A stretch of DNA of 64,000 bases from Ensifer sp. LCM 4579 (GCF_001854885.1 NZ_MDDV01000024.1:62001-126000); one strand, 5' to 3'. Counted from the stretch's first letter, positions 7,516-18,614 are shown. Numbers and translations: made by a program. The notes: generated by a model not told the origin, from the sequence alone.

Positions 7516-7908
7516 TCACCGGCATTCGCCGCGATGGACGACCCGGAACCCGTCTGCACGGGCCATGCAGGCATTGGCGAAGGTCTCGGCCCGCCTGCCG
7601 CGCACGGCGCAGACCGGCGCGTATTCGCGGGTGCATATCCGCGGCGTCTCGGGACGCAAATCTGCGCGGCACGCGCCGCGATGCACGACACGGAAGCCAT
7701 CGGCACGCGCATGGCAAGCATTGGGGAAGGTGCGCAGGAGATCGCCGCGCTGGCCGCAAACGGGTGCATATTCCATCGTACACACCTGCGGCAACGGCCT
7801 TGGCCCGGGACGCGGCTCTTCCACAACCACGGTGCAGGCGGAAAGCAAACCGAGCGACAGCAGAATGGCGGCGCCGCGCAGCGACGCGACAAGTCTAAAG
7901 AGTGACAT
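7516..7908 (-). CDS. Lipoprotein with two tandem Kazal-type inhibitor domains
   Basis: 130-residue secreted protein. The signal peptide ends with lipobox LLSAC (Cys about residue 25). Two near-identical Kazal-like units follow: VCTMEYAPVCGQRGDLLRTF with NACHARADGFRVVHRGAC, then ICTREYAPVCAVRGRRAETF with NACMARADGFRVVHRGEC. The Cys spacing and the EYAPVC motif are Kazal signatures; each unit is of the short bacterial kind. Kazal domains classically bind serine proteases, so defence against exogenous proteases at the cell surface is a reasonable inference. It follows the chemotaxis receptor and precedes the extensin-like gene on the same strand, 195 bases apart from the latter. Confidence 0.85.
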   Translation of the reverse strand: MSLFRLVASLRGAAILLSLGLLSACTVVVEEPRPGPRPLPQVCTMEYAPVCGQRGDLLRTFPNACHARADGFRVVHRGACRADLRPETPRICTREYAPVCAVRGRRAETFANACMARADGFRVVHRGECR

Positions 7909-8024
7909 TTCATTCTCCTCCGGCAGCGCTAAACGCCGCTCTCACTTAAGTTGCAACTCTGCGTTCTGTCAAAACCTGTAGACGCAAATCAACGAACCTG
8001 GAACCGGGCAATGGGTTCCCGATG

Positions 8025-8053
8025 AAAAAGCCCGCGTCCTTTCGAACGCGGGC
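8025..8053 (-). terminator. Intrinsic terminator of the chemotaxis receptor gene
   Basis: On the minus strand the 8-bp stem GCCCGCGT/ACGCGGGC (8053-8046 with 8037-8030) is followed by TTTTT (8029-8025), about 30 bases after the stop codon. Confidence 0.85.
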
Positions 8054-8081
8054 CGGATTTCCAACGTGGAAGCAGCGTTTC

Positions 8082-9896
8082 TCAGGCGGCCTTGCCGTAG
8101 GCCGCCTGCCTGGTCTGCTCCCGCAACTGGAACCTTTGCAGCAGGGACTTCAGCTCGCGGCTCTCCTGCGCCAGCATCTGGCTTGCGGCGGTCGTCTCCT
8201 CGACCATCGCCGCATTCTGCTGGGTCATCTGGTCCATGCTGTTGACGGACGTGTTGACCTCCTGGAGGCCGGTCGCCTGTTCCTTGGCGGCCGTGGCTAT
8301 CGAGGCGACCTGCTCGTTCACGCGATTGACGAGCGTTTCGATCTCCATCAGCGCGTCGCCGGTCGAGCGGACGAGTTCCACGCCGGCGCCGACCTCGTGG
8401 ACCGAGGCATTGATCAGTTCCTTGATCTCCTTGGCGGCCCCGGCCGAGCGCTGGGCCAGTTCGCGCACTTCCTGGGCAACGACCGCAAAGCCGCGCCCCG
8501 CCTCGCCGGCCCGCGCTGCCTCCACGCCCGCATTGAGCGCCAGCAGGTTCGTCTGGAAGGCGATCTCGTCGATCACGCCGATGATCTGGCTGATCCGGTT
8601 GGAAGAACTCTCGATCCGCCCCATGGCGTCGACGGCGTTGCGGACGATGCCGCCGGATTTCGCCGCGCTCGACTTCGTCTCGTTCACCATGTCGCGCGCT
8701 TCGAGCGCCCGGTCCGACGCATGGCGGACGGTCGAAGTGATCTCGTCGAGCGCGGCCGCGGTTTCTTCCAGCGCGGCGGCCTGCTGCTCCGTGCGGCGTG
8801 CCAGGTTGTTCGCCGCCTCGGAAATGTCGCCGGCGCTGCCATAAACCACCTCGGTCGACTGCGAGATGGCGCCGATAACATCGCGCAGCGCGGAAACGGC
8901 CCCGTTGAAGTCGTCCTTCAGCTTGGCGTATTCCGGCGCGATGCGCGCGATCTCGGCGGTGAGGTCGCCGGCAGCCAGCCGCTCCAGCGCCGCGCCGATC
9001 GTCGCCATCGCCTCCGCCTGCGAAGCGGCCGTCGAGCGCTGGCGCTCCTCATTGCCGCGCCGCTCGGCGTCCAGCCGGTCCTGCTGTTCCGCTTCGCGCG
9101 AGCGCAGTTCCAGCCGCTCCCTGACCGAATCGCTGAGAACGACGAGCACCTTCGCCATCTCCCCGATCTCGTCGCCGCGATCGGTTTCCGGAACCTCGAC
9201 AGAAATGTCCTCGTCGGCGATCGCCCGCATCGAAGTCTTCAGCCTGTCGACCGGACGCACGACGCTGCGCACGATTGCCAGCGCCGCGGCGACGATCACC
9301 AGCGCGGCCGCGGCCAGGAGGGCCATGACCTCCATGGCCCCCTGGCGAAACATTGCCGCGAGATCGTCGGCATAGACGCCGGTACCGACCACCCAGCCCC
9401 AGGGCTTGAAACCGGCCACATGCGAATATTTCAGCACGGGCTCGTCCGCGCCCGGTTTCGGCCAGTGGTAATCGACGAAGCCCTTGCCCTGGGCCTCGAC
9501 CGTCTTGACGAATTCGACGAAGAGGAATTTCCCGTTCGGATCCTTGTTCTGCGAGAGGTCCTTGCCATCCAGTTCCGGCTTGATCGGATGCATCACCATC
9601 GTCGGATGCATGTCGTTGACCCAGAAGTAGCCGCTGTCCTGGTAGCGCATCGCCTTGATCGCCTCGAGCGCCCGCTGCTGCGCCTCCTCGCGCGACATCG
9701 TCCCCGCAACCTCAAGCTTGTGATAGGACTCGAAAATGGCGATCGCATTGTCGTTCATCGCCGCGAGCATCGCCTTGCGCTCGGCCACCAGTTGCCTGTT
9801 CGCCTCGAACAGGCCGAAGACCAGAGCGGCCGCCATGGCGAGCAGCGCAACGGCCACCAGCGCATAGAGCCGCAGCGCTATCGAAAATTTCTTCAT
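8082..9896 (-). CDS. Methyl-accepting chemotaxis protein with Cache sensor
   Basis: 604-residue transmembrane chemoreceptor. Order: membrane helix (about 8-30), periplasmic single-Cache domain with the [20 protein letters not shown] signature and [19 protein letters not shown], second helix (about 188-210), HAMP linker ([20 protein letters not shown]) and then the signalling domain with the hairpin tip [20 protein letters not shown] (about residues 455-475). Cache receptors of this type often sense small carboxylates; the ligand here is not identifiable. ATG at 9896 was chosen because GGAGG precedes it and a basic N-terminus follows ([14 protein letters not shown]). It is monocistronic with its own terminator. 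Confidence 0.92.
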   Translation of the reverse strand: MKKFSIALRLYALVAVALLAMAAALVFGLFEANRQLVAERKAMLAAMNDNAIAIFESYHKLEVAGTMSREEAQQRALEAIKAMRYQDSGYFWVNDMHPTMVMHPIKPELDGKDLSQNKDPNGKFLFVEFVKTVEAQGKGFVDYHWPKPGADEPVLKYSHVAGFKPWGWVVGTGVYADDLAAMFRQGAMEVMALLAAAALVIVAAALAIVRSVVRPVDRLKTSMRAIADEDISVEVPETDRGDEIGEMAKVLVVLSDSVRERLELRSREAEQQDRLDAERRGNEERQRSTAASQAEAMATIGAALERLAAGDLTAEIARIAPEYAKLKDDFNGAVSALRDVIGAISQSTEVVYGSAGDISEAANNLARRTEQQAAALEETAAALDEITSTVRHASDRALEARDMVNETKSSAAKSGGIVRNAVDAMGRIESSSNRISQIIGVIDEIAFQTNLLALNAGVEAARAGEAGRGFAVVAQEVRELAQRSAGAAKEIKELINASVHEVGAGVELVRSTGDALMEIETLVNRVNEQVASIATAAKEQATGLQEVNTSVNSMDQMTQQNAAMVEETTAASQMLAQESRELKSLLQRFQLREQTRQAAYGKAA

Positions 9897-10078
9897 TGTC
9901 GCCTCCACCCGGAAAGTTCCCCTACTCAGAGCCTGCAGAATAGAAGCGGGGTTTTGCAAAGGTCCTAACAGTTACCCCCAAGATATTGGGGTCCCCGATC
10001 GATGCCGCAGCCGTCGGAGCCTCTTCCCTGCGCCGGCTGTCCTGCGCTAAACCTGCGGGAAACAGGGAGACAGGCCGA

Positions 10079-10465
10079 ATGACCGCAGCGATCAAGCCGA
10101 ACGGTGAACTGACCTTGCGCACGCTGGCGATGCCGGGCGATGCCAATGCCGCCGGCGACATATTTGGCGGCTGGGTGATGGCGCAGATGGACCTTTCCTG
10201 CGGCATCCGCGCCGCCGAGCGCGCCCGCGGCCGTGTCGTCACTGCCGCCGTCAAGGAAATGGCCTTCGCCCTGCCGGTGAAGATCGGCGACACGCTCTGC
10301 ATCTATACCGATATCGTCAGGGTCGGACGCACCTCGATGACGCTGAAGGTCGAGGCCTGGGCGCAGCGCTATCTCTCGCATGTGATGGAAAAGGTCACCG
10401 ACGCCCTCTTCGTGATGGTGGCGCTCGACGCGAACGGGAAACCGACGCCGGTGCCGGAGGAATAG
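10079..10465 (+). CDS. Acyl-CoA thioesterase, YciA family hotdog fold
   Basis: 128-residue hotdog-fold protein hydrolysing acyl-CoA. The YciA-type motifs are present: GELTLRTLAMPGDANAAGDIFGGW (the NxxGDIFGGW active-site region, about residues 9-32), then a core with AVKEMAFALPVKIGD and VGRTSMTLKVEAW. ATG at 10079 aligns with the family start and follows CAGGGAGA. An open frame extends upstream to 9986 without similarity. It is convergent with the DUF486 gene, with a palindromic element filling the gap. Confidence 0.88.
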   Translation: MTAAIKPNGELTLRTLAMPGDANAAGDIFGGWVMAQMDLSCGIRAAERARGRVVTAAVKEMAFALPVKIGDTLCIYTDIVRVGRTSMTLKVEAWAQRYLSHVMEKVTDALFVMVALDANGKPTPVPEE

Positions 10466-10481
10466 GGGGTTCCTACTCCGT

Positions 10482-10653
10482 GGGATTGCCCCTCTCCTCG
10501 GGTTTAACCCGAGGACTAACCCTCTCCCCGCAAGCGGGGCGAGGGGACACTGGCGGCAATCGCTGCGGGTACGAGGGAATTCGGAGTGCGCCCCTTGTCC
10601 CTTCGCCCCGCTTGCGGGGAGAAGGTCGCGGCAGCGGGATGAGGGGCAATCCC
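10482..10653. repeat. 172-bp MITE-like element with perfect 13-bp terminal inverted repeats
   Basis: GGGATTGCCCCTC (10482-10494) is the exact reverse complement of GAGGGGCAATCCC (10641-10653). Inside are further palindromes (CCTCGGGTTTAACCCGAGG and two CTCCCCGC/GCGGGG stems). The right part (CCCTTCGCCCCGC...GCGGGGAGAAGG, from about 10599) is nearly repeated inside uvrB at 13956, and the left part is nearly the reverse complement of 33699-33760. It fills the gap between two convergent genes. Confidence 0.8.
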
Positions 10654-10659
10654 GAGGCT

Positions 10660-11013
10660 TCATCCCTTGAATAAAAACGACGCCCCGGCCGCGATCAGCG
10701 CGAAGCCGATGAGCTGGTGCCAGCCGATCGGCTCCTTCAGCCAGAACACCGAGAAGGCGACGAAGATGGTGAGCGTGATCACCTCCTGCATCGTCTTCAA
10801 TTGCGCCGCCGAATAGACCGCATGGCCGATGCGGTTGGCCGGCACCGCCAGCCAATATTCGAAGAAGGCGATGCCCCAGCTCGCGACGATGACGATGGCA
10901 AGCGGCGAATGGGTGAACTTCAGGTGCTCGTACCAGGCGAAGGTCATGAACACATTGGAGACGAGCAGCAGCAGCACCGGCCAGACATAGGCGGGATTGA
11001 TGGCGAAGGGCAT
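10660..11013 (-). CDS. DUF486 / DMT-like small membrane protein
   Basis: 117-residue protein with four predicted membrane helices, matching the DUF486 family of small drug/metabolite-transporter-like proteins ([20 protein letters not shown], then [39 protein letters not shown], and [13 protein letters not shown]). ATG at 11013 follows GGAGG on the minus strand (CTTCCTCCCGAGGATTCC context read in reverse). A very long open frame continues antisense through uvrB and is not part of this gene. Function in this family is unknown. Confidence 0.88.
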   Translation of the reverse strand: MPFAINPAYVWPVLLLLVSNVFMTFAWYEHLKFTHSPLAIVIVASWGIAFFEYWLAVPANRIGHAVYSAAQLKTMQEVITLTIFVAFSVFWLKEPIGWHQLIGFALIAAGASFLFKG

Positions 11014-11202
11014 GGAATCCTCGGGAGGAAGCGAATCACTGCGCAAGGATGGCGAGCGGAAATGGCGGCGGCAAGGGACTTGATGGCAGTCCAGACCTCC
11101 CTCACACCTGTGCAGCAATCCCCGGAAAAACCCATCGCACCGTTTCCCTTTTGTACTCCTTCCCCCTTCCCTTTCGAGCGGAGTCTCTCCATATTCGCGG
11201 CC

Positions 11203-14196
<2,994 letters not shown>

Positions 14197-14251
14197 GACG
14201 ATCGCCTTGATCTGCGTCTCGGCATTCTCGTTCGCCTCCGGCCGGCTGCCC

Positions 14252-14314
14252 GCATGCAGCAATTCGAGTGCTACAACGACCTTTTCGCGTCTGATTGGAC
14301 GCGCGGCGCTGTAG
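14252..14314 (+). repeat. Two-hairpin dispersed repeat, partial copy 4
   Basis: Begins GCATGCAGCAATTC and contains CTACAACG (14271) and CGCTGTAG (14307-14314), matching the second hairpin of the 16321 copy. The first hairpin is missing apart from its last bases. It lies 56 bases after uvrB and may act as its terminator. One base is lost relative to the 16321 copy, so the short internal frame is broken. Confidence 0.7.
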
Positions 14315-14381
14315 GATTGAACTCGTTGCAACGGCGCCAACTCTACTCGTTGCGCTCCTGCCCCAGACCACCGCCCCTATT

Positions 14382-14588
14382 TTACGCAGCCGGCTTCTTG
14401 TCCGGCTCGCCGCCGCACAGCATCCAGTCGAGCAGGGCGGCTTTCCGTCGCAACGAGGCGATGCGCGTGCGGTCGAGTACGAAGCGGTCCTTGGCGACAT
14501 CGAGCGTCTCCTTGCACAGCCACAGCACGCAACCATACCGGCTCGCAGATATCCGGAGTTTGCTACCGCTGATGACAATCGAAAGCAT
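14382..14588 (-). CDS. Small hypothetical protein
   Basis: 68-residue open frame with ATG at 14588, in an otherwise empty 515-base gap between uvrB and the glycine-rich gene. The middle (LWLCKETLDVAKDRFVLDRT, then RIASLRRKAALLDWMLCGG) looks like a helical, codon-biased protein segment. No family was recognised and the ribosome site is weak. It could be a real small gene or a chance frame; nothing else is visible in the gap apart from the repeat copy at 14252. Confidence 0.35.
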   Translation of the reverse strand: MLSIVISGSKLRISASRYGCVLWLCKETLDVAKDRFVLDRTRIASLRRKAALLDWMLCGGEPDKKPAA

Positions 14589-14711
14589 TGTTCACAATTC
14601 CACGTAGGCACAGTCGGAAAATCCCCTAAAAACTCACTAACTTTTTGAGGGCATCGCGGAACATTCTTGCTCGTATTTAGATTAGTCATACCTAAATTAG
14701 GAGCAACGAAC

Positions 14712-15338
14712 ATGCGCGTCATACAATCACTTCTTACGAGCAGCGGCCTGGCATTGCTGTCCGCTGGTTTTCTCGCATCAGCGCCGATCCCGGCAAGTGG
14801 GCAGGCGGTCGAGCGACCGATTCTTACTGCAGATCAGTGCAATCCTCTTACTGAAGCCAACTACGAGCTCTGCTGCATCGCGCTGAACCGCACGGAGCTT
14901 CTTTCTGCGGGACAACTGGCGCAATGTCCGCCACTGAATACGGCCGTGATTCGCAACGCCCTGCAATCCACGCCCAACGACCGCAGCGGCGATAATGGCG
15001 GCGGCGGCAATGGCAACGGCGGCGGTGGCGGTGGCGGTGGCGGCGGCGGCAACGGCAACGGCGGCGGCGGCAACGGCGGCGGCGGCAACGGCGGCGGCGG
15101 CAACGGCGGTGGCGGCAACGGCGGTGGCGGCAACGGCGGCGGCAATGGCAACGGCGACCATGGCGGCGGCGATAATGGCGGCGGCGGCAATGGCGGCGGC
15201 GGCGAAAAGGGCAATAACGGATGGGGTAACGGACGAGATCCGACAAATCCCGGTAGCGCTCACGGCAAGGGCGTGTCGCAAGGCGGTCCTGGCGCAGGTC
15301 AGTCGCAAAGCGAGTCCAAGACGCACGGCGATAGATAA
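14712..15338 (+). CDS. Secreted glycine/asparagine-repeat protein
   Basis: 208-residue predicted exported protein. Signal peptide MRVIQSLLTSSGLALLSAGF with cleavage likely after ASGQA (about residue 35). A short Cys-containing head follows (TADQCNPLTEANYELCCIAL, then QLAQCPP), then about 75 residues of GGGGN-type repeats encoded by tandem 15-base units at 14995-15200, and a polar tail with HGKGVSQGGPGAGQSQSES. ATG at 14712 follows TTAGGAGCAACGAAC. Low-complexity glycine-rich surface proteins are common in rhizobia, but function here is unknown. Repeat number is likely to vary between strains. Confidence 0.7.
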   Translation: MRVIQSLLTSSGLALLSAGFLASAPIPASGQAVERPILTADQCNPLTEANYELCCIALNRTELLSAGQLAQCPPLNTAVIRNALQSTPNDRSGDNGGGGNGNGGGGGGGGGGGNGNGGGGNGGGGNGGGGNGGGGNGGGGNGGGNGNGDHGGGDNGGGGNGGGGEKGNNGWGNGRDPTNPGSAHGKGVSQGGPGAGQSQSESKTHGDR

Positions 15339-15481
15339 AACGAGCGGACGGCGGCAATCCTGATGCCGATCGATTGAGGCTCGTTGGTGCGGGCGCCGGG
15401 GTGTCAATGTTTGGCTTGCGCCGAGACAGCGCGCCTAAGGCGCCCTCATCCGCCTCCGTTGCGTGACAGCGTCCGCCTCGT

Positions 15482-15516
15482 CATCCTCGGGCTTCACCAG
15501 GTCAGGCCCGAGGATG
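15482..15516. repeat. Palindromic intergenic repeat
   Basis: CATCCTCGGGC (15482-15492) pairs with GCCCGAGGATG (15506-15516). It is the same palindrome type as the one embedded in uvrB at 13806. It lies just beyond the 3' end of the J-domain gene and may serve as its terminator. Confidence 0.65.
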
Positions 15517-15538
15517 AAGGAGAGATCGGCTCTCGCGG

Positions 15539-16135
15539 TCACTCCGCCGCGTTCGCCTTCATTTCCAGGGCCTCCAGCTCATAGGAGTAGCCCTCGAGCA
15601 TCGAATAGGCCTGCTCGATCGCCTCGATCTGCGCCTCGGCATTCTTGATCGCCTCGGCGATCGACTGGCTGCGCGCACGCAGCATCGAGCCGAGCACGTC
15701 GGTTTCCGGCCGCCGGCCGAGACGGTCGAGATGCTTGCGCACGCGGGAGCGGTGGCGCTCCAGTTCCAGGATGTGGAAGCGGTTCTTGACAATGTCGTCG
15801 GAGAGCTTTCTGCGCATTGCCGCGACCGGATCGAAGCTGCCGGGCTCGCGCTCGTCGAGGATGAACTCGTTGACCAGGGTTTCCAGCATCATCAGGCCCT
15901 TCAGGTCCTTCGGGTCGGCGAGCTGGGGATCGTAGCCGGTGTCGTCAAAGACCTTGCGGCGCACCGGATCCTTGAGGAGCTCATAGGCCGCCTGCAGCTT
16001 GCCGAAGGCTTCGGCATCGCCGCCGCGGTCGGGATGCGCCGTCTTCACCGCCCGGCGATAGGCCGTCCGGACGGACCGCTCGTCGGCGTCACGCGCAATT
16101 CCAAGGAGGGCATAGGGATCGATCACGCCGGCCAC
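15539..16135 (-). CDS. DnaJ (J-domain) protein
   Basis: 198-residue protein with an N-terminal J domain: DPYALLGIARDADERSVRTA, then YRRAVKTAHPDRGGDAEAFG, including the HPD tripeptide at about residues 35-37 needed to stimulate Hsp70 ATPase. The rest is charged and helical (ERHRSRVRKHLDRLGRRPET) without a zinc finger, so it is a class C J protein. The start is GTG at 16135 with GAAGAGCAG just upstream. Partner and substrate are unknown. It stands alone, with a 698-base gap to the cold-shock gene on the other side. Confidence 0.85.
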   Translation of the reverse strand: MAGVIDPYALLGIARDADERSVRTAYRRAVKTAHPDRGGDAEAFGKLQAAYELLKDPVRRKVFDDTGYDPQLADPKDLKGLMMLETLVNEFILDEREPGSFDPVAAMRRKLSDDIVKNRFHILELERHRSRVRKHLDRLGRRPETDVLGSMLRARSQSIAEAIKNAEAQIEAIEQAYSMLEGYSYELEALEMKANAAE

Positions 16136-16320
16136 CTGCTCTTCGTCGATTTCATTTCCGTAACCGGTCCAGACCTACCGGTTCGCCGCGCCGGCAGCAA
16201 CCCCGCGCCGATACAGCGAGGCTCACAGGAGCCTCGCGACGAAAATGTGGTCGAAACGAGGCAATCCACGGGATTTGACAATGCGCATCCCGCTCGAGCG
16301 AAGCCACGGAAACGGTGCTA

Positions 16321-16420
16321 CTGCATGTCTCCTTTAATCAACCTCGATTAAAGGAGACATGCAGCAATTCAAAGTGCTACAGCGACCTTTGCGCGTATGA
16401 TAAGACGCGCGGCGCTGTAG
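16321..16420 (+). repeat. Two-hairpin dispersed repeat, copy 2 (best-preserved)
   Basis: First hairpin: 19-base inverted repeat 16321-16339 with 16346-16364. Second hairpin: CTACAGCG (16377-16384) with CGCTGTAG (16413-16420) enclosing GCGCGT/ACGCGC. AAAGGAG (16350-16356) and an ATG (16359) lie in the 3' arm of the first hairpin, and a 13-codon frame MQQFKVLQRPLRV ends with TGA at 16398-16400. Confidence 0.85.
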
Positions 16421-16678
16421 GCCGGGCGTCGCGGCGTTCTGCAACGCCGGCAAATTTCTCCACTTGCCTTTTGACGAAAACACTGCCACTGCTATTCGCG
16501 TTCGGGCGATTTCAATCCCGGAGACTGGACTTTCGTACTGAGCCCGGCCCTTGCCGGGTCTGCCGCAAGCGGCATCGTAGACGTCTTTTCCCCGATATCG
16601 TGACCACTCGACGCCTTTCAGCGCTGCTCGCATGATTCCAGGACTGGAAAATCCATGCGGCGGTCCTAATTCTTGCTT

Positions 16679-16752
16679 GCGCGTCTTTCCGAGACGCGCG
16701 GTGCGGCAAGACGCTGAAGACGACCGGTTCGTATCCCTTCGGGGGCACGAAC
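16679..16752 (+). promoter_or_regulatory. Structured 5' leader of the cold-shock gene
   Basis: GCGCGTCT/AGACGCGC (16679-16699) is followed by a longer stem: GTTCGT (16727-16732) with ACGAAC (16747-16752), and CCC-TTCG-GGG inside it, a very stable UUCG tetraloop. These lie 80-155 bases before the ATG. Long folded leaders are typical of cspA-type mRNAs, where structure changes with temperature; that role is inferred. Confidence 0.45.
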
Positions 16753-16833
16753 ACACTACCTAAAGCAGCCAAAGCGTGATACGAAATCGTTGGGTTGCGG
16801 CAACTGACAGACTGAAGGAAAAGGACTTCTTCC

Positions 16834-17046
16834 ATGGCCACCAAGGGCACCGTTAAATTCTTCAACCAGGACAAGGGCTTCGGCTTCATCACGCCGGAAG
16901 GCGGCGCGAAGGACGTTTTCGTCCACATCTCCGCCGTCCAGGCCGCCGGCCTCGCAACGCTCAAGGATGGCCAGCAGGTTTCCTTCGACACCGAGCCGGA
17001 CCGCATGGGCAAGGGCCCGAAGGCCGTCAACCTTCAGGCCATCTGA
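16834..17046 (+). CDS. Cold-shock domain protein (CspA family)
   Basis: 70-residue single-stranded nucleic-acid-binding protein. RNP1 is [11 protein letters not shown] (residues 15-25) and RNP2 is [10 protein letters not shown] (28-37), the standard OB-fold motifs. Length is exactly typical. Start ATG at 16834, with AAGGAAAAGGA upstream. It probably acts as an RNA chaperone during cold or stationary phase. It is monocistronic, with a folded leader before it and a stem-loop after it. Confidence 0.93.
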   Translation: MATKGTVKFFNQDKGFGFITPEGGAKDVFVHISAVQAAGLATLKDGQQVSFDTEPDRMGKGPKAVNLQAI

Positions 17047-17075
17047 GCCGGACGGTCTGACCGGACCTTGATGAG

Positions 17076-17103
17076 CGGCGCTTCGCAAGAGGCGCCGTTA
17101 TTC
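17076..17103 (+). terminator. Probable terminator of the cold-shock gene
   Basis: CGGCGC (17076-17081) pairs with GCGCCG (17092-17097), followed by TTATTCGTT. The T tract is weak, so termination is likely but not certain. Confidence 0.5.
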
Positions 17104-17132
17104 GTTGGTACCGCGCACTCCTGACACTCCCT

Positions 17133-17280
17133 CATGCCTGTGCTTGTCACAGGATCCAGCGCGCCCAAGTCCTTGGGCGCGCGAGACTCCAAAATCAGAA
17201 GCAGCGACTCCCGACGCCTACTATAGTCATTCACGGCGCCGACGCGCCGTGGCTGGATTCCTGTGACAAACACAGGGATG
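17133..17280. repeat. 148-bp MITE-like palindromic element
   Basis: The ends are imperfect 28-base inverted repeats: CATGCCTGTGCTTGTCACAG... (17133-17160) against ...CTGTGACAAACACAGGGATG (17252-17280). In the middle GCGCGCCCAAG (17159-17169) and CTTGGGCGCGC (17172-17182) form a perfect 11-bp stem. No coding sequence is present. It separates the cold-shock gene from dusA. A non-autonomous mobile or palindromic repeat unit is the likely identity. Confidence 0.7.
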
Positions 17281-17303
17281 CCAAGGGTAAGCGCCCCTGC
17301 CCC

Positions 17304-18446
17304 CTACTCCGCCGCCTGCCTTGCCGTCACGGCCTCGAACACCGCGTCGAATGCGGCGCGGATCACCTGCGGACCGGCGCCCTTGCGAGTGGCCTCGGCG
17401 GAGAGGATCTGGCGATAGCGCCGGGCGCCGGGCCAGCCCTGAAAGAGGCCGACCATGTGACGGGTGACGTGGATCAGCCGGCCGCCCTTGTCGATATGGG
17501 CGGCGGCGTAGTCCGCCATGGCGTCGCGCACGCCCGCCCAGAAATCGGGCGACAGGCGGTGATCGCGGTCGGAGAAGGCGTCCGGCGTGATCGGCACGGG
17601 CGGCGCTCCGGTCAGCGGATGGGCGACGTAGCCGTCCGCAGCCGTCAGGAGGCCGCTGTCGTGATAGGCGGCGCGGCCGAGCATGACGCCATCGAGCGGC
17701 GCCCCGAGCTCGATCGCTGGCACTTCCGCCGGCAGCAGGCGCGGATCGAGATGCGAAAGCGCCTGACCCAGTGTCTGAAGACCGCCATTGAGGCCGATGA
17801 AAAGATTCGGATTTTCCGCCTTCAGCCGATGCACGAGGCCATAGTCGAGCGGCGGGATCTCGCGGTTCTCCCGAGGGCTCAGACCCTGCAGCCAGGCCTT
17901 ACGGGCATGCACCCACACGCCATCCACGCCGGCATCCGTCACGCGCGCGACGAGATCGCGCAGCGCCACATCCGGGTCCTGCTCATCGACGCCGATGCGG
18001 CACTTGACGGTGACCGGGACGTTCACCGCCGCCTTCATCGCCGCAACGCATTCGGCGACCAGAGCCGGCTCCTGCATCAGGCAGGCGCCGAAGGTGCCGG
18101 ATTGCACCCGATCGGACGGGCAGCCGACATTCATGTTGATCTCGTCAAAGCCGAGGCCTTCGGCGATCCGCGCCGCCTCCGCCATCTTTGCCGGATCATT
18201 GCCGCCAAGTTGCAGCGCGAGCGGATGCTCGCTGGCGTCATGGCCGAGCAGCCTCTCCCGGTCACCCCGCAGGATGGCATCGGCAACGATCATCTCGGTA
18301 TAGAGCAGCGCATGACGCGACATGAGCCGCGCGAAAACGCGGTAATGGCGGTCGGTCCAATCGATCATCGGCGCCACGGCGAAAACCGGGGCCTTGAAAT
18401 ACTGTCTTCCGCCTGCTGCGGCGGGGATGATTGCGTCGGTTGCCAC
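17304..18446 (-). CDS. dusA: tRNA-dihydrouridine(20/20a) synthase DusA
   Basis: FMN enzyme reducing uridine in the tRNA D-loop. Family landmarks are clear: FAVAPMIDWTDRHYRVF at the N-terminus, ALQLGGNDPAKMAEAARIAE, GFDEINMNVGCPSDRVQSG with the catalytic Cys of the NxGCP motif, VTVKCRIGVDE, VWVHARKAWLQGLSPRENRE (DusA type) and GLNGG. The start is uncertain: GTG at 18446 gives 380 residues and a weak GGAA ribosome site, while ATG at 18536 would add 30 residues of no evident similarity. The adjacent small gene at 18615 is on the same strand but 169 bases away, so a separate transcript is likely. Confidence 0.88.
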   Translation of the reverse strand: MATDAIIPAAAGGRQYFKAPVFAVAPMIDWTDRHYRVFARLMSRHALLYTEMIVADAILRGDRERLLGHDASEHPLALQLGGNDPAKMAEAARIAEGLGFDEINMNVGCPSDRVQSGTFGACLMQEPALVAECVAAMKAAVNVPVTVKCRIGVDEQDPDVALRDLVARVTDAGVDGVWVHARKAWLQGLSPRENREIPPLDYGLVHRLKAENPNLFIGLNGGLQTLGQALSHLDPRLLPAEVPAIELGAPLDGVMLGRAAYHDSGLLTAADGYVAHPLTGAPPVPITPDAFSDRDHRLSPDFWAGVRDAMADYAAAHIDKGGRLIHVTRHMVGLFQGWPGARRYRQILSAEATRKGAGPQVIRAAFDAVFEAVTARQAAE

Positions 18447-18614
18447 GTCTGGTTCCGCTATTCCTGTTCGCCGCTGCTCGCCACGGCAAGACGCGTTAGC
18501 ATCCGCCGGCAAGGCGCGGCCGAATGTTCGGCTCATATATAGCGATGCCCGCGACAATGCCAGCCGCTCGCACCCAGGCACGCGACTCCGGCCGAGAAAA
18601 CGCCGTCTGGGCTT

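Larger units (their letters stand above)
16136..16833. other. Long divergent gap between the J-domain and cold-shock genes
   Basis: 698 bases with no convincing protein gene. It holds the two-hairpin repeat copy 2 (16321-16420) and, nearer the cold-shock gene, a series of stems (16540-16560 CCCGGC/GCCGGG, 16679-16699, 16727-16752). The left part 16136-16320 shows nothing recognisable. Confidence 0.6.

Noticed and set aside
8022-9968. Very long plus-strand open frame (648 codons) over the chemotaxis receptor
   Set aside because: It is antisense to a clear receptor with intact motifs; its arginine/histidine-rich translation is typical of a GC-rich shadow frame.
10717-11202. 162-codon extension upstream of the uvrB start
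   Set aside because: It would overlap the DUF486 gene antisense, and its translation is low-complexity and basic with no UvrB similarity.
14995-15210. Regular repeats that might be a CRISPR array
   Set aside because: The units are 15-base in-frame glycine codons without unique spacers, inside a signal-peptide protein.
16727-16752. tRNA-like GGTTCGTATCC near the cold-shock gene
   Set aside because: There is no acceptor stem, D arm or anticodon arm at tRNA spacing; the sequence forms a simple hairpin.
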